Positions 1 through 7,599 of a stretch of DNA of 64,000 nt are shown here, in pieces (position 1 is the stretch's first letter; each line of letters opens with the position of its first letter). The DNA is from Peribacillus simplex (GTDB taxonomy: Bacteria > Bacillota > Bacilli > Bacillales > DSM-1321): assembly GCF_030123325.1 (NCBI RefSeq), contig NZ_CP126106.1, forward strand, positions 2,880,001-2,944,000. Direction: 5' to 3'. The notes under the pieces are model-generated. The model did not search any database and had not been told where the DNA came from. It was given only the letters and a program-made list of their open reading frames with translations. The position numbers and the translations under genes were made by a program.

Positions 1-1023
1 CACCTTATCTTCACGATTCATATCCTTAGCGTGCTTTTTTATAAAATAATCCATAAGGATCGGTAAATCTTCTTTTCTATCTCTTAAAGGCGGCATCGAG
101 ATGGGAATGACATTTAGCCTGAAATACAAATCCTCCCTAAAATCCCCTTCCATCACCATTTGTTCCAGGTTTTTGTTGGCTGCACTTATAATACGGACAT
201 CCAAGGAGATTTTTGCATTGGACCCTAGAGGCGTCACTTCCCGTTCCTGCAACACTCGTAATAATTTGGCCTGAAGAGGAAGTGGCATTTCACTAATCTC
301 ATCAAGAAAAAGGATGCCTCCATTAGCAGCAACGAATTTCCCTTCCTTCCTCTGTGTTGCACCGGAAAATGCCCCCTTCTCATAACCGAACAACTCAGAT
401 TCCAGTAGCATCTCAGGAATTGCAGCACAATTGACAATCTGCATTGGATTGTTTTTCCTTCTTCCTAGCGTATGGATGTTTCGGGCTACAAGCTCCTTGC
501 CAGTACCACTTTCACCCGTGATAAGAACACTGGAATCAATATCTTTCACTCTTTCGATCATTGAGAAAATACGCTGCATCGCCTTGCTGTTGCCAAGGAA
601 ATTACCAAACCCCTTTTGAATCTCCAATTCTTCATGCAATGTCTCCAATTGATTGGACATCTGTTTGAATTCGGCTGCCCTCATCAAGAGCAAAGAAAGT
701 TCTTCAATATTAATCGGCTTTTCAATATAGTAGTAGGCCCCCTTTTTTATGGCCTCGATGGAAGTTTCAATGGATGAATAGGCAGTCATCATGATGACTG
801 TTACGTTAGGTGCTATTTGTTTGATTTTCTGCAGGACATCAAGTCCACTTTTATTTCCTATTCTCAAATCAAGTAATACAATATCAAAAGGCTGATTGTC
901 GATCTTCCGGAGCCCCTCATCCGGATCAGTGGTTGTCACGACCTGATAAGAATCTTCCAACGCAAAGCTAAGAGCAGTGCAAATAGCAGGTTCATCATCA
1001 ATTACCAATACACGCATTTTCAT
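1..1023 (-). CDS. Sigma-54-dependent response regulator (NtrC family), 3' end outside window
   Basis: Cytoplasmic DNA-binding response regulator that would activate sigma-54 promoters when phosphorylated by the kinase encoded just upstream. The visible 341 residues hold an N-terminal receiver domain (acidic pair near residues 9-11, phospho-acceptor Asp about residue 52 in VLLDLR, Lys in the YIEKP segment) followed by an AAA+ domain with Walker A GESGTGKE and Walker B GGILFLDE. The sigma-54 contact loop reads GAFSGA instead of the usual GAFTGA. The C-terminal HTH lies beyond base 1. I start at the ATG at 1023, behind GAGGAG; a second ATG lies two codons on. It is separated from the kinase stop by 24 bp, so the two form one operon. 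The target promoter was not found in the window. Confidence 0.93.
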   Translation of the reverse strand, partial: MKMRVLVIDDEPAICTALSFALEDSYQVVTTTDPDEGLRKIDNQPFDIVLLDLRIGNKSGLDVLQKIKQIAPNVTVIMMTAYSSIETSIEAIKKGAYYYIEKPINIEELSLLLMRAAEFKQMSNQLETLHEELEIQKGFGNFLGNSKAMQRIFSMIERVKDIDSSVLITGESGTGKELVARNIHTLGRRKNNPMQIVNCAAIPEMLLESELFGYEKGAFSGATQRKEGKFVAANGGILFLDEISEMPLPLQAKLLRVLQEREVTPLGSNAKISLDVRIISAANKNLEQMVMEGDFREDLYFRLNVIPISMPPLRDRKEDLPILMDYFIKKHAKDMNREDKV

Positions 1024-1047
1024 ATTACTCCTCCTCTTTCCAGGCTT

Positions 1048-3027
1048 CTATTCGATATATAATGGTAGTGAAATGGTGAATTTCGTACCTGAATTAGGAT
1101 AACTTTTCACATGGATATCTCCGTTATTTTCTTTAATTAACCTATACGATAACGTTAGTCCCAAACCGACGCCCTTTTCTTTATTTGTGAAAAAGGGCTC
1201 GAAAATATGGTTCAGTTCCTCCTGTTTCATCCCTTTTCCCGTATCGGATATGGTAATCCGCCCTGTCTTTTCGTTCTCTTTATCAATGGTGATTTTAATG
1301 GTCTTTTCATTTGTTTCTTCAACGGCATGAATCGAATTCAACACCAAGTTAAGAAGTACTTGCTGAATTTGTTGTAAATCTATATAAAAAATAAGGTCCT
1401 CCTCAATCGTCTGCTCGAAATTTATTTGTTTTTTTTCCATTGTCACCTTATGAAAAGCAAGTAATGATATAAGTTCATGAGCGTGGCAATTTGTAATATT
1501 TGGCGGACGCGGACGTGCATATTCAATTAAATCGGTAACGATCGCATTCAAACGGTTAACTTCAGTAGGCAAGTGTTCCATTAGAACTTGTCGGAATTGA
1601 GGATTATCATATTTACTCGGAAGTAAATCAATGAATGCTTTAATCGCTGTCAAAGGATTCCTTATTTCATGTGCGACACCCGCAACCAGTTGACCAAGAG
1701 CGTGCAGCTTTTCTTGTGTGACCAATTTTTTCTCCAATGTTTTCTTTTCCGTCTCATCATTCAGGGAAAGTAGGTATCCAGTTTGTATATTTTCAGAATT
1801 GAACATCTTATGCATCGAATATGAAATCACCTTCTGTTCATTTTCGTCATCAAATACCAAGATACGAAAAGAGCCCGTACGATTATTCCCATTTCGTTCT
1901 TGATTAAAAGCCCCGAAATTCCTTATTAATTGCGAATGATTCATAAAATTCAGAATCATTTCCTTGGAAATGTTAAGAATGTCTGATGCCTTTGCATTGC
2001 AGCTGGTAATCATGAAATCGAGATCGAATGTAATGATTCCATTATTGGTATTGTTTAAGATTTGATCTTTGAACGCTTCAGCATTAGCAATGTTTTGCCT
2101 TTGTTCCTCTAAATCCTTATTTAATAAATGTAATTTCAACGTCTGGTTATGAACGGATTTTTTTAGCTTTTGATTCCATATGTAAATGATTAGAAGAACA
2201 AGGGCCACGGCAGTTAGGATTATGATCAACCAGAATATGAATTGCTCCAGCCTGGCAATTTTTTGATTGGATTGTGGCATGACCCATTTATCAATTATCC
2301 CATTGATATTTCGGTTGGCTTTAAGTTCTGTGAGTGTATTATCCATCATGAAAAGAAGCGATTGATTCCCTTTTTTCACTGCAATCGTATAATCCGCTGG
2401 CTCAATGACTTCATCGAGAATGATGTAATTCTTTTCTTGGCGGAACTTTTTCAAATAGAAATCTGCAGTCCATTTGTTTCCGATGAATACATCTGCACGG
2501 TTGTTCAATAATGTTAAAATACCCGAGTATTGATTCGAAACGGTCGTTAAATTTGTATTCCTCATATTTAGAAATGTACTGATTACTTGAGTGTTTTGGT
2601 CAAGGACAACATGTGAATCACGTAGATCCGTTAACGTATGAATATCCTGTTTCCTTTTATTTGGAATGATTATGGATTGGGACATTGTAAAATAGGATTG
2701 AGTGAAATCAAGTTGGTTATCTTTTTCGGTATTATAGGTACTTCCAACAATAGCATCAATTGTTCCATTACTTAAGGCTTTTTCAGCTTCTTCCATCCTC
2801 ATCGGAATATATTTGAAATCCACGCCATTATATTTTGCTATTTCCTCCATTAAATCAATATTAATGCCCGTCAGTTCACCAGCTTCATTTTCAAATGAAA
2901 ATGGAGGAAGAGCACTTTCCCCAGCAATTATAAATGTTTTTTGTTCAGCAAAAACAGCGGGAGACCAAAACGTTTGAACAAAGACTATCAAGCAAAATAT
3001 ACTTATTAAAAACAGCTGCTTTTTAAT
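1048..3027 (-). CDS. Membrane sensor histidine kinase with extracellular solute-binding (SBP_bac_3) domain
   Basis: Hybrid sensor of 659 aa. A signal-peptide-like N-terminus ends at SPAVFA, followed by a family-3 solute-binding domain (about residues 28-250, the amino-acid ABC-binding fold), one transmembrane helix (FIFWLIIILTAVALVLLII, about 260-280), a short coiled linker, a PAS-like domain, HisKA with the phospho-acceptor in VAHEIRNPL, and HATPase with N box LVLNSIHAV, G1 ISDTGKGM, F box EPFF and G2 GVGLGL. It probably senses an amino acid or similar small solute outside the membrane and phosphorylates the adjacent regulator. The only conventional start (TTG at 2991) gives no charged n-region. 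The ATT at 3025-3027 lies about 8 bases after GAAGGAGGG and restores a classic KKQ-hydrophobic signal peptide, so I use it. The start is inferred; the family is clear. Confidence 0.88.
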   Translation of the reverse strand: MKKQLFLISIFCLIVFVQTFWSPAVFAEQKTFIIAGESALPPFSFENEAGELTGINIDLMEEIAKYNGVDFKYIPMRMEEAEKALSNGTIDAIVGSTYNTEKDNQLDFTQSYFTMSQSIIIPNKRKQDIHTLTDLRDSHVVLDQNTQVISTFLNMRNTNLTTVSNQYSGILTLLNNRADVFIGNKWTADFYLKKFRQEKNYIILDEVIEPADYTIAVKKGNQSLLFMMDNTLTELKANRNINGIIDKWVMPQSNQKIARLEQFIFWLIIILTAVALVLLIIYIWNQKLKKSVHNQTLKLHLLNKDLEEQRQNIANAEAFKDQILNNTNNGIITFDLDFMITSCNAKASDILNISKEMILNFMNHSQLIRNFGAFNQERNGNNRTGSFRILVFDDENEQKVISYSMHKMFNSENIQTGYLLSLNDETEKKTLEKKLVTQEKLHALGQLVAGVAHEIRNPLTAIKAFIDLLPSKYDNPQFRQVLMEHLPTEVNRLNAIVTDLIEYARPRPPNITNCHAHELISLLAFHKVTMEKKQINFEQTIEEDLIFYIDLQQIQQVLLNLVLNSIHAVEETNEKTIKITIDKENEKTGRITISDTGKGMKQEELNHIFEPFFTNKEKGVGLGLTLSYRLIKENNGDIHVKSYPNSGTKFTISLPLYIE

Positions 3028-3271
3028 TAAGAGCCCTCCTTCTGTTTCAAAATCCTTGCAGTCAGTGTTTTTCGGCTAAAAACACCATGATAATATACTT
3101 CTCCAGTCAGGACTTGAACCCTTTAAAATGTAAAGAATTCTTATTAAAATCTGACACAATCTAACAATAACCTACAAAAAGAGTGTGTGTTTCTGAAAGC
3201 ATAACCTGTCCTAACCTAGTTAAGGTGTAAGGAACAAAATTAAAGTAGAAGAAGTGCCAATTGATTTCAGA

Positions 3272-3312
3272 AATCCAATAAGGATTACAGTAAAAAACAT
3301 GAAGAATAATCT
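3272..3312 (+). repeat. 41-bp perfect direct repeat, copy 1
   Basis: Begins AATCCAATAAGGATTACAGT and ends GAAGAATAATCT. It is identical to 3496-3536, 224 bp downstream. The intervening DNA contains a decayed GC-rich element, so the duplication flanks that insertion. Confidence 0.85.
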
Positions 3313-3380
3313 AGTCTTGTTTTTTAGACAAATTCGAAAAAATTGAGTTTGCCTGCAGTTTTTTTCTTAAAAAAGATCCA

Positions 3381-3490
3381 GTTGGTTTCAGAAATCCGCT
3401 CCCTTTCCACCGACTGTCTGCCGAGCCTCTTCGACGCAAGCATCTGTTGGGTCTCGGCTAGCCAGTTATTCGGCAGGAGTGTCGCAAATT
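3381..3490 (+). repeat. Decayed GC-rich dispersed element
   Basis: Shares its layout with the intact MITE at 22,265-22,480: a GTTGGTTT start, a GCTCC-CTTTCC block, GAGCCTC, TGGGTCTCGG and GGCAGGAGTGTCGCA blocks in the same order. It is closest to the decayed copies at 6038 and 8309, with which it shares CCGACTGTCTGCC and TCGGCTAGCCAG-type blocks. No terminal repeats survive. Confidence 0.6.
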
Positions 3491-3495
3491 ACTTC

Positions 3496-3536
3496 AATCC
3501 AATAAGGATTACAGTAAAAAACATGAAGAATAATCT
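3496..3536 (+). repeat. 41-bp perfect direct repeat, copy 2
   Basis: Second copy of the repeat at 3272-3312; the match is exact over 41 bases and stops at both ends. Confidence 0.85.
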
Positions 3537-3568
3537 TTTTACCTGCAGTTTTTCTAAAAAAATTCCAT

Positions 3569-3673
3569 TTGATTGGAATGGGTACTCGAGAACCCTGCGG
3601 GAAAAGCGTGCCCAAGGGGGACCAAAAGGTGCATAGATCGCCCACGGAAAGCAAGTGCCTGGAGAGGAAATCA
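3569..3673 (-). repeat. Decayed MITE fragment, reverse orientation
   Basis: Begins TTGATTGG and runs through CCTGCGGGAAAAGCG, GGAAAGCAAG and CCTGGAGAGGAAATCA, the same order of blocks as the reverse-oriented MITE copies at 38.8 and 46.6 kb (TTGATTGG, CTCCTGCGGGAGCAGCG, GGAAAGCGAG, CTGGAGGGGAAATCA). Ends are lost. Confidence 0.6.
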
Positions 3674-3762
3674 TTTTACAAATCCTCAATCTGTTTAATT
3701 ATTTTTCTTTTCAAGGCTTTTTAACATTTGCCATAACTCTTCATTTTCCTGAATCGAAATTC

Positions 3763-3810
3763 AAAAAAGCCCAATTTCTCAGTATTGAAATTGAGAAATT
3801 GGGCTTTTTG
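3763..3810. terminator. Bidirectional intrinsic terminator
   Basis: A 14-bp perfect stem, AGCCCAATTTCTCA (3768-3781) with TGAGAAATTGGGCT (3792-3805), is flanked by an A-run on the left and a T-run on the right. No intact gene ends next to it now, so it may have served the lost DinB-like gene or another vanished gene. Confidence 0.75.
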
Positions 3811-4122
3811 CTGCTCCATAAAAGCACCCTATTATGAAATAACACATTATATTTAGGTTTTTGTTGAAAATCATTACTTAAACCTTATTCAAGATAAGCA
3901 CTCGTTAGTTCAAGAAAAGCGTACACTTTGTTGTGCAGTATTTTCTTTTGTTAGCTGCAACGAGTATGCCTGTTACACGGTTGTTTGCTTACACCCTGGG
4001 GATCATTTTTTCGTTTTTATTCATTTTTGGTTGAGTAGTTACTTGCAATCCATAAAAGAGGTCGATGAACATAAAGTGAGGTAATATCTTAAATTTGATT
4101 AATTTATTTTCTCAACGATATA

Positions 4123-4716
4123 TTAATCTTTTAATCCCTTTCCATTGAGAATTTTCTGCATGCATTTTTCAACTCTTGACTCTCGAGTTTTGGATTGTTT
4201 GGGTTGAGAAAAATGAAGAATGTATGCTCTTTGCCGTCCCGGGGTCAATGCTTCAAAAGCAGTTTTCAAGGCAGGGATTTCATCGAATTTGTTATGAAGT
4301 TCTTCAGGAATTATGAATTCATCGTTCTTTTTAAAATTGACTTCCAAACCGGCTTTTTCAACTTCAATCGCTTCATGAATATAGGCTTTCAGAATGGATT
4401 CCGTTGCAACAATCTCTTGAACATTGGTGAACCGAATCTGGCGCGCTCCCTGTACATTCTCCGTTTGTTGGATTAGAATCCCGTGGGCATCCTGTAACAA
4501 GGCACCTTTGTGAAACAGAAGCGCACAATATTCTTTAAAGCCATGTATTAAAACTATGTTTTTTTTCTCAAACGTGTAACAAGGATGCATCCATTTAAAT
4601 TCTTCGGTAAGTTCACAGTCAAGGACGATATTTCTCAACGTCTCATACTCTTCCTGCCACTTTTTAGCTTTACTTAAAAATTCATCAACCTTAGGATTCA
4701 TTCTACTATTTGTCAT
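4123..4716 (-). CDS. ydeI: YdeI/DUF1801-type protein
   Basis: A 197-aa soluble protein. The N-terminal two thirds match the DUF1801 fold (FKWMHPCYTFEKKNIVLIHGFK, here split for length: MHPCYTF then IVLIHGFKEYCALLFHKGAL). The C-terminus has the YdeI/OmdA-type segment PGRQRAYILHFSQPKQSKTR. The biochemical role of the family is unknown. I start at the ATG at 4716, 8-9 bases behind AGAGGAG; a longer frame from 4761 has no ribosome binding site. It lies 82 bp downstream of the SRPBCC gene in the same direction and may be co-transcribed with the ArsR-SRPBCC pair. Confidence 0.8.
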   Translation of the reverse strand: MTNSRMNPKVDEFLSKAKKWQEEYETLRNIVLDCELTEEFKWMHPCYTFEKKNIVLIHGFKEYCALLFHKGALLQDAHGILIQQTENVQGARQIRFTNVQEIVATESILKAYIHEAIEVEKAGLEVNFKKNDEFIIPEELHNKFDEIPALKTAFEALTPGRQRAYILHFSQPKQSKTRESRVEKCMQKILNGKGLKD

Positions 4717-4798
4717 CACGGAACACTCCTCTTTCCGAGCAGTTTGCTTTTTCTTATACATTAGCTACATACTAAAAAACAGGGTCAGAGGTTTGGTC

Positions 4799-5191
4799 TT
4801 ACAATTCCTCTAACACTTTATTAAGATCTTCGCCCATTTTCGCCCAACCATATTTCGCACCATTGAACGCTTGATCTTCTTTTTCGAATCCTGTTTGTTC
4901 GAGATTTAAGTAGGTTGTTCCATCCTCGTGCTTTAATGTCCATGTGACTGTAGTGTTTATCCCGCCACCTACCCAAGTGTAAGATAACTTATATGGCTCC
5001 TCCACTTCAAGCACTTCGGAATCAATAATTAAATTCCACTGTTCATTCCGAAACTGAAATTTATGTCCGACGACAGGTTTAATATTATTAGCCATTACCC
5101 ATCTCGCAAGAGTATTTGCATCCGTTAAGGCAAGCCATACCTTCTCGATCGGGCTCTTAAAATTAAAATCTTGTGATACTGTTAAATTCAT
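4799..5191 (-). CDS. SRPBCC / AHSA1-like START-fold protein
   Basis: A 130-aa protein of the activator-of-Hsp90-ATPase-homologue (AHSA1) branch of the START-like fold: N-terminal FKSPIEKVWLALTDANTLARW, central LSYTWVGGG, and a C-terminal helix GWAKMGEDLNKVLEEL. Such proteins have a hydrophobic ligand pocket and in bacteria very often sit next to an ArsR-type repressor, as here: the ATG directly follows the ArsR stop codon (TAA-ATG), implying translational coupling. The ligand is unknown. Confidence 0.88.
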   Translation of the reverse strand: MNLTVSQDFNFKSPIEKVWLALTDANTLARWVMANNIKPVVGHKFQFRNEQWNLIIDSEVLEVEEPYKLSYTWVGGGINTTVTWTLKHEDGTTYLNLEQTGFEKEDQAFNGAKYGWAKMGEDLNKVLEEL

Positions 5192-5524
5192 TTATTGTTC
5201 CTCCTCCAATATTTCGTTTAAAAGTAACATTCTTTCACTCCAGAATCTCCTGTAAAACGATACCCAATCCTCAATTTCTCTCAACGGGGCAGCATTTAGC
5301 CGATAACGCGTTTCCCTGCCGACCTTTCTGCTGATTACGAGACCAGCCTCTTTAAGGATTGCCAAATGCTTTGAAACCGCAGTACGGCCCATTTCAAAAT
5401 GTACGGTCAACTCATTGAGTGGCAATTCTTCCACGTCCGCCAACAAACGTAGCAATTTACGTCTTGTTGGGTCAGCGATGGCTACATAAATATCACGATC
5501 TTGACTTTTCTCGTTCAAAATCAC
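5192..5524 (-). CDS. ArsR-family transcriptional repressor
   Basis: A 110-aa winged-helix protein with the recognition region MGRTAVSKHLAILKEAGLV and the opening ADPTRRKLLRLLAD typical of the ArsR subgroup paired with SRPBCC proteins. No metal-binding CXC motif is present, so this is not a metal sensor of the classic type. It is first gene of the operon and probably represses itself through the two palindromes at 5539-5554 and 5566-5581. Confidence 0.9.
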   Translation of the reverse strand: MILNEKSQDRDIYVAIADPTRRKLLRLLADVEELPLNELTVHFEMGRTAVSKHLAILKEAGLVISRKVGRETRYRLNAAPLREIEDWVSFYRRFWSERMLLLNEILEEEQ

Positions 5525-5538
5525 CCCCCCTTTAATTG

Positions 5539-5588
5539 GACACCATTTGGTGTCTTTTATTATATGACACCAAATGGTGTCCTGTCAA
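5539..5588 (-). promoter_or_regulatory. arsR promoter with two palindromic operators
   Basis: The promoter reads TTGACA (5583-5588), 18-bp spacer, TATAAT (5559-5564) on the minus strand. A 16-bp palindrome GACACCAAATGGTGTC (5566-5581) fills the spacer and its inverse GACACCATTTGGTGTC (5539-5554) covers the start-site region, with centres 27 bp apart. The arrangement is that of an autorepressor blocking RNA polymerase. Confidence 0.8.
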
Positions 5589-5743
5589 TTTTATTATTGA
5601 CACATGGTATTTGTTTTATTCTCTGATCATCAAGTATTATGGTTCCTTCAAATTTGTTCACTAGATTAAACCTCAAACTTTTTAAATCCTTTTACTACTG
5701 AACTGCCCCGTTAGGTTATACATTTCTTCATAAAAGTAGCATT

Positions 5744-5983
5744 CGATATTGGAAGTACATTACTCAAGCAGAAATTGTGGTACTTGAAAATGAGACACTT
5801 TTTGATAGTAGGAAATCCAGAGGTATGGATGTTATTGAAAAATTATTGGAGGACCAATTTTTAACTCTGCTTTCATATGTGGGTAAGCAAGAACGTAAAA
5901 AAATAAGCAAACGACAGGCTGAAGGAATTGAAGTGGCAAAGAATAACGGCGTGAGATTTGGAAGACGTAAGTATGAATTATGA
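5744..5983 (+). pseudogene. Serine resolvase/invertase remnant
   Basis: An in-frame stretch reads YWKYITQAEIVVLE, then DSRKSRGMDVIEK, LLSYVGKQERKKI and RQAEGIEVAKNNGVRFGRR, the central catalytic-domain portion of Tn3/Tn552-type resolvases. The N-terminal part with the catalytic serine and the C-terminal DNA-binding helix-turn-helix are both missing, so it is not functional. It is a trace of a former transposon. Confidence 0.8.
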
Positions 5984-6037
5984 CTTCATTCAAGTATATG
6001 TAAATGGAAGTACAAACCCTCCAAAAAAAAGTTCCAG

Positions 6038-6125
6038 CTTGTTTTCAGAAATCAGCTTCATTTCGCGGACTGTCTCAAGCCTCTTCGTCGTAAACACCTG
6101 TAGGGGTCTCGGCTAGCCAATTATT
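6038..6125 (+). repeat. Decayed GC-rich dispersed element
   Basis: Shares GTTTTCAGAAATC, CGGACTGTCTCAAGCCTC, CGTAAACACCTGTAGGGGT and CTCGGCTAGCCA blocks with the copies at 3381 and 8309 and with the core of the intact MITEs. It is truncated on the right, where a GC-rich hairpin follows. Confidence 0.6.
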
Positions 6126-6129
6126 CGAG

Positions 6130-6154
6130 TGCCGCGGGCGGGCTGCCCGCGGCA
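6130..6154. repeat. GC-rich perfect hairpin
   Basis: A 10-bp perfect inverted repeat TGCCGCGGGC / GCCCGCGGCA surrounds a 5-base loop, unusually GC-rich for this genome. It lies 10 bp past the stop codon of the DinB-like gene but has no T-run, so it is at most a weak terminator or an mRNA 3'-end stabiliser. Confidence 0.6.
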
Positions 6155-6164
6155 TATCCTTATG

Positions 6165-6632
6165 TTAATCTATTTTTGAAATTTCTAGGTTTTTTAACAT
6201 TTGCCGTAACGCTCCAAGGTGATAAGCCGAGTGGGCAATGGTCGCATTTACATTTGTCAGCCATTTTCCTAAATCGATTGTATCGATTTCTTCGAAAAGA
6301 GATTCATATTCATTATGTAATCCCTCCCTGATTTCCCCCCATTTCACCTCATCAACAGTAGCAATGGTCCAGCTTGCGTCCCAATCTTTTTCAAAATCTG
6401 CACCACTGATCATTGTTCGGATCACCCATAAATAATACCGAATGTGGTCTGAGTGAGCAGCAATGGTTGATCCATTTATGGAACGTGAAGCATCTTCTGC
6501 TGTTAAACCATCAAGTGTCCCAAAAATCCCTGTATTCGGTCTTGATTCAGTATAATAGCTCCCATCATTTCCCGGTCCTTCAAACGTTTCTTTCAAAAGC
6601 GTTTTTATCGAACCTTCCAACGTCTCGCTCAT
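6165..6632 (-). CDS. DinB-like four-helix protein
   Basis: A 155-aa protein with the DinB/YfiT-type four-helix layout: SINGSTIAAHSDHIRYYLWV (first metal-site His region) and NATIAHSAYHLGALRQML (C-terminal HxxxH-type region). Members of the superfamily are metal-binding and include thiol-dependent S-transferases; the substrate here is unknown. I start at the ATG at 6632, behind GGGGGAATTGAG; a longer frame to 6665 overlaps that Shine-Dalgarno sequence. Confidence 0.78.
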   Translation of the reverse strand: MSETLEGSIKTLLKETFEGPGNDGSYYTESRPNTGIFGTLDGLTAEDASRSINGSTIAAHSDHIRYYLWVIRTMISGADFEKDWDASWTIATVDEVKWGEIREGLHNEYESLFEEIDTIDLGKWLTNVNATIAHSAYHLGALRQMLKNLEISKID

Positions 6633-6856
6633 CTCAATTCCCCCCATGTGTTTTATCGACTTCATTACTTAATAATACACTAAGACAAATTAATAATCGT
6701 TTATTATTTGTTAAATTAATCCAAAAATATCTCAGATAATGAATTACTCGCTCAACTGGCATAAGATAATGGTTTCTATTACTTTCGCGTACAGTTAACA
6801 ACTTTATATGGTATTGACGATGATCTTAACGTGATGAAATAAATAAAAATACCTTA

Positions 6857-6892
6857 AAAAGGCCATTCCTTAAATAAAAAGGAACGGCCTTA
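6857..6892 (-). terminator. Terminator of the 6929-7249 gene
   Basis: Stem AAGGCCATTCCTT / AAGGAACGGCCTT with one mismatch; reading the minus strand it ends GGCCTTTTT. It lies 37 bp past the stop codon. Confidence 0.75.
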
Positions 6893-6928
6893 ATTATTTA
6901 TCTGTCTGAAAATGCGAAGTCTAAAGTT

Positions 6929-7249
6929 TTAGTAGCTTTTCAAACGATCTTCCAGGGACACAATTCTAAACTTTAACTCTTGATTCGAGTCTAAGCCCCC
7001 TATTACAATTTGATTATCTTCCGTAATGGTGACATATCTGAAGGTTTCTTCTCCGTGGATCTTGATTTTTGTCTCCAATGTCGTTTCCATTTTTGCAAAA
7101 ACTTGATCTGTGTATGTAAGCGGAAGAAGATCATCTAAACCTTCTTCGGGGCTGCCGAGCCACTTAAACATGAAATCTTTCAATGAATATTGTTCAATCA
7201 TCGATAAATGATCTTTAAAAATTAATTTGTCAACTGTTATCTCTTTCAA
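6929..7249 (-). CDS. Hypothetical protein, 106 aa
   Basis: Soluble, acidic, with no membrane segment and no motif I recognise; the C-terminal half looks beta-rich (FRYVTITEDNQIVIGGL). A TTG start at 7249 is preceded by GAGGAGTGG at good spacing; the GTG at 7258 lies inside that Shine-Dalgarno sequence. It stands alone, with its own terminator. Function unknown. Confidence 0.6.
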   Translation of the reverse strand: MKEITVDKLIFKDHLSMIEQYSLKDFMFKWLGSPEEGLDDLLPLTYTDQVFAKMETTLETKIKIHGEETFRYVTITEDNQIVIGGLDSNQELKFRIVSLEDRLKSY

Positions 7250-7599
7250 CTTAACCACTCCTCAATAGTATCTAAAGTTTATACGGATAAACTCCTAACA
7301 TCAAGGGCATTCCAATGACAAACGATTACAGTTTGATTACTTGCTGACTAAATAAACCCTTTTCTTCCCGAAAATGGAGTTCTTTTACCTAGAAAACATA
7401 TTGTGGGATGATTTTTGCTTAGAATACGGCTTGAATTACATATAGAGGTATTATTTTCTGGGGTTTATAAATGATTATCCATGAAAAAAGGAATCATTTC
7501 AGTCGAAAACAGCCTTCCTTTGCTTAGAAAATGAAGGCTGTTTTTCTTATATGGATGTAATACAGCTTTCTGTTAAATGATAGTCCCTTAACTAAAATA
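7250..7599. other. Intergenic spacer without gene
   Basis: AT-rich DNA between the hypothetical gene and the OsmC gene. The only feature I see is the terminator at 7506-7545. Confidence 0.6.
7506..7545 (-). terminator. Terminator downstream of the OsmC-family gene
   Basis: Perfect 12-bp stem AAAACAGCCTTC / GAAGGCTGTTTT with a 15-base loop. It can work in both directions; the only gene reading into it is the OsmC-family gene on the minus strand. Confidence 0.8.

Larger units (their letters stand above)
3028..4122. other. Gene-free repeat-rich spacer
   Basis: No intact gene is seen. The stretch holds a 41-bp direct repeat (3272-3312 and 3496-3536), two decayed pieces of the dispersed GC-rich element (3381-3490 and 3569-3673), and a strong terminator hairpin (3763-3810). 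About 3695-3743 on the minus strand there is a short remnant reading EELWQMLKSLEKKNN then stop. It resembles the C-terminus of the DinB-like protein at 6.2 kb (ALRQMLKNLE), which suggests a lost paralogue. The last 300 bases contain only a short hydrophobic reading frame without a ribosome binding site. Confidence 0.6.
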
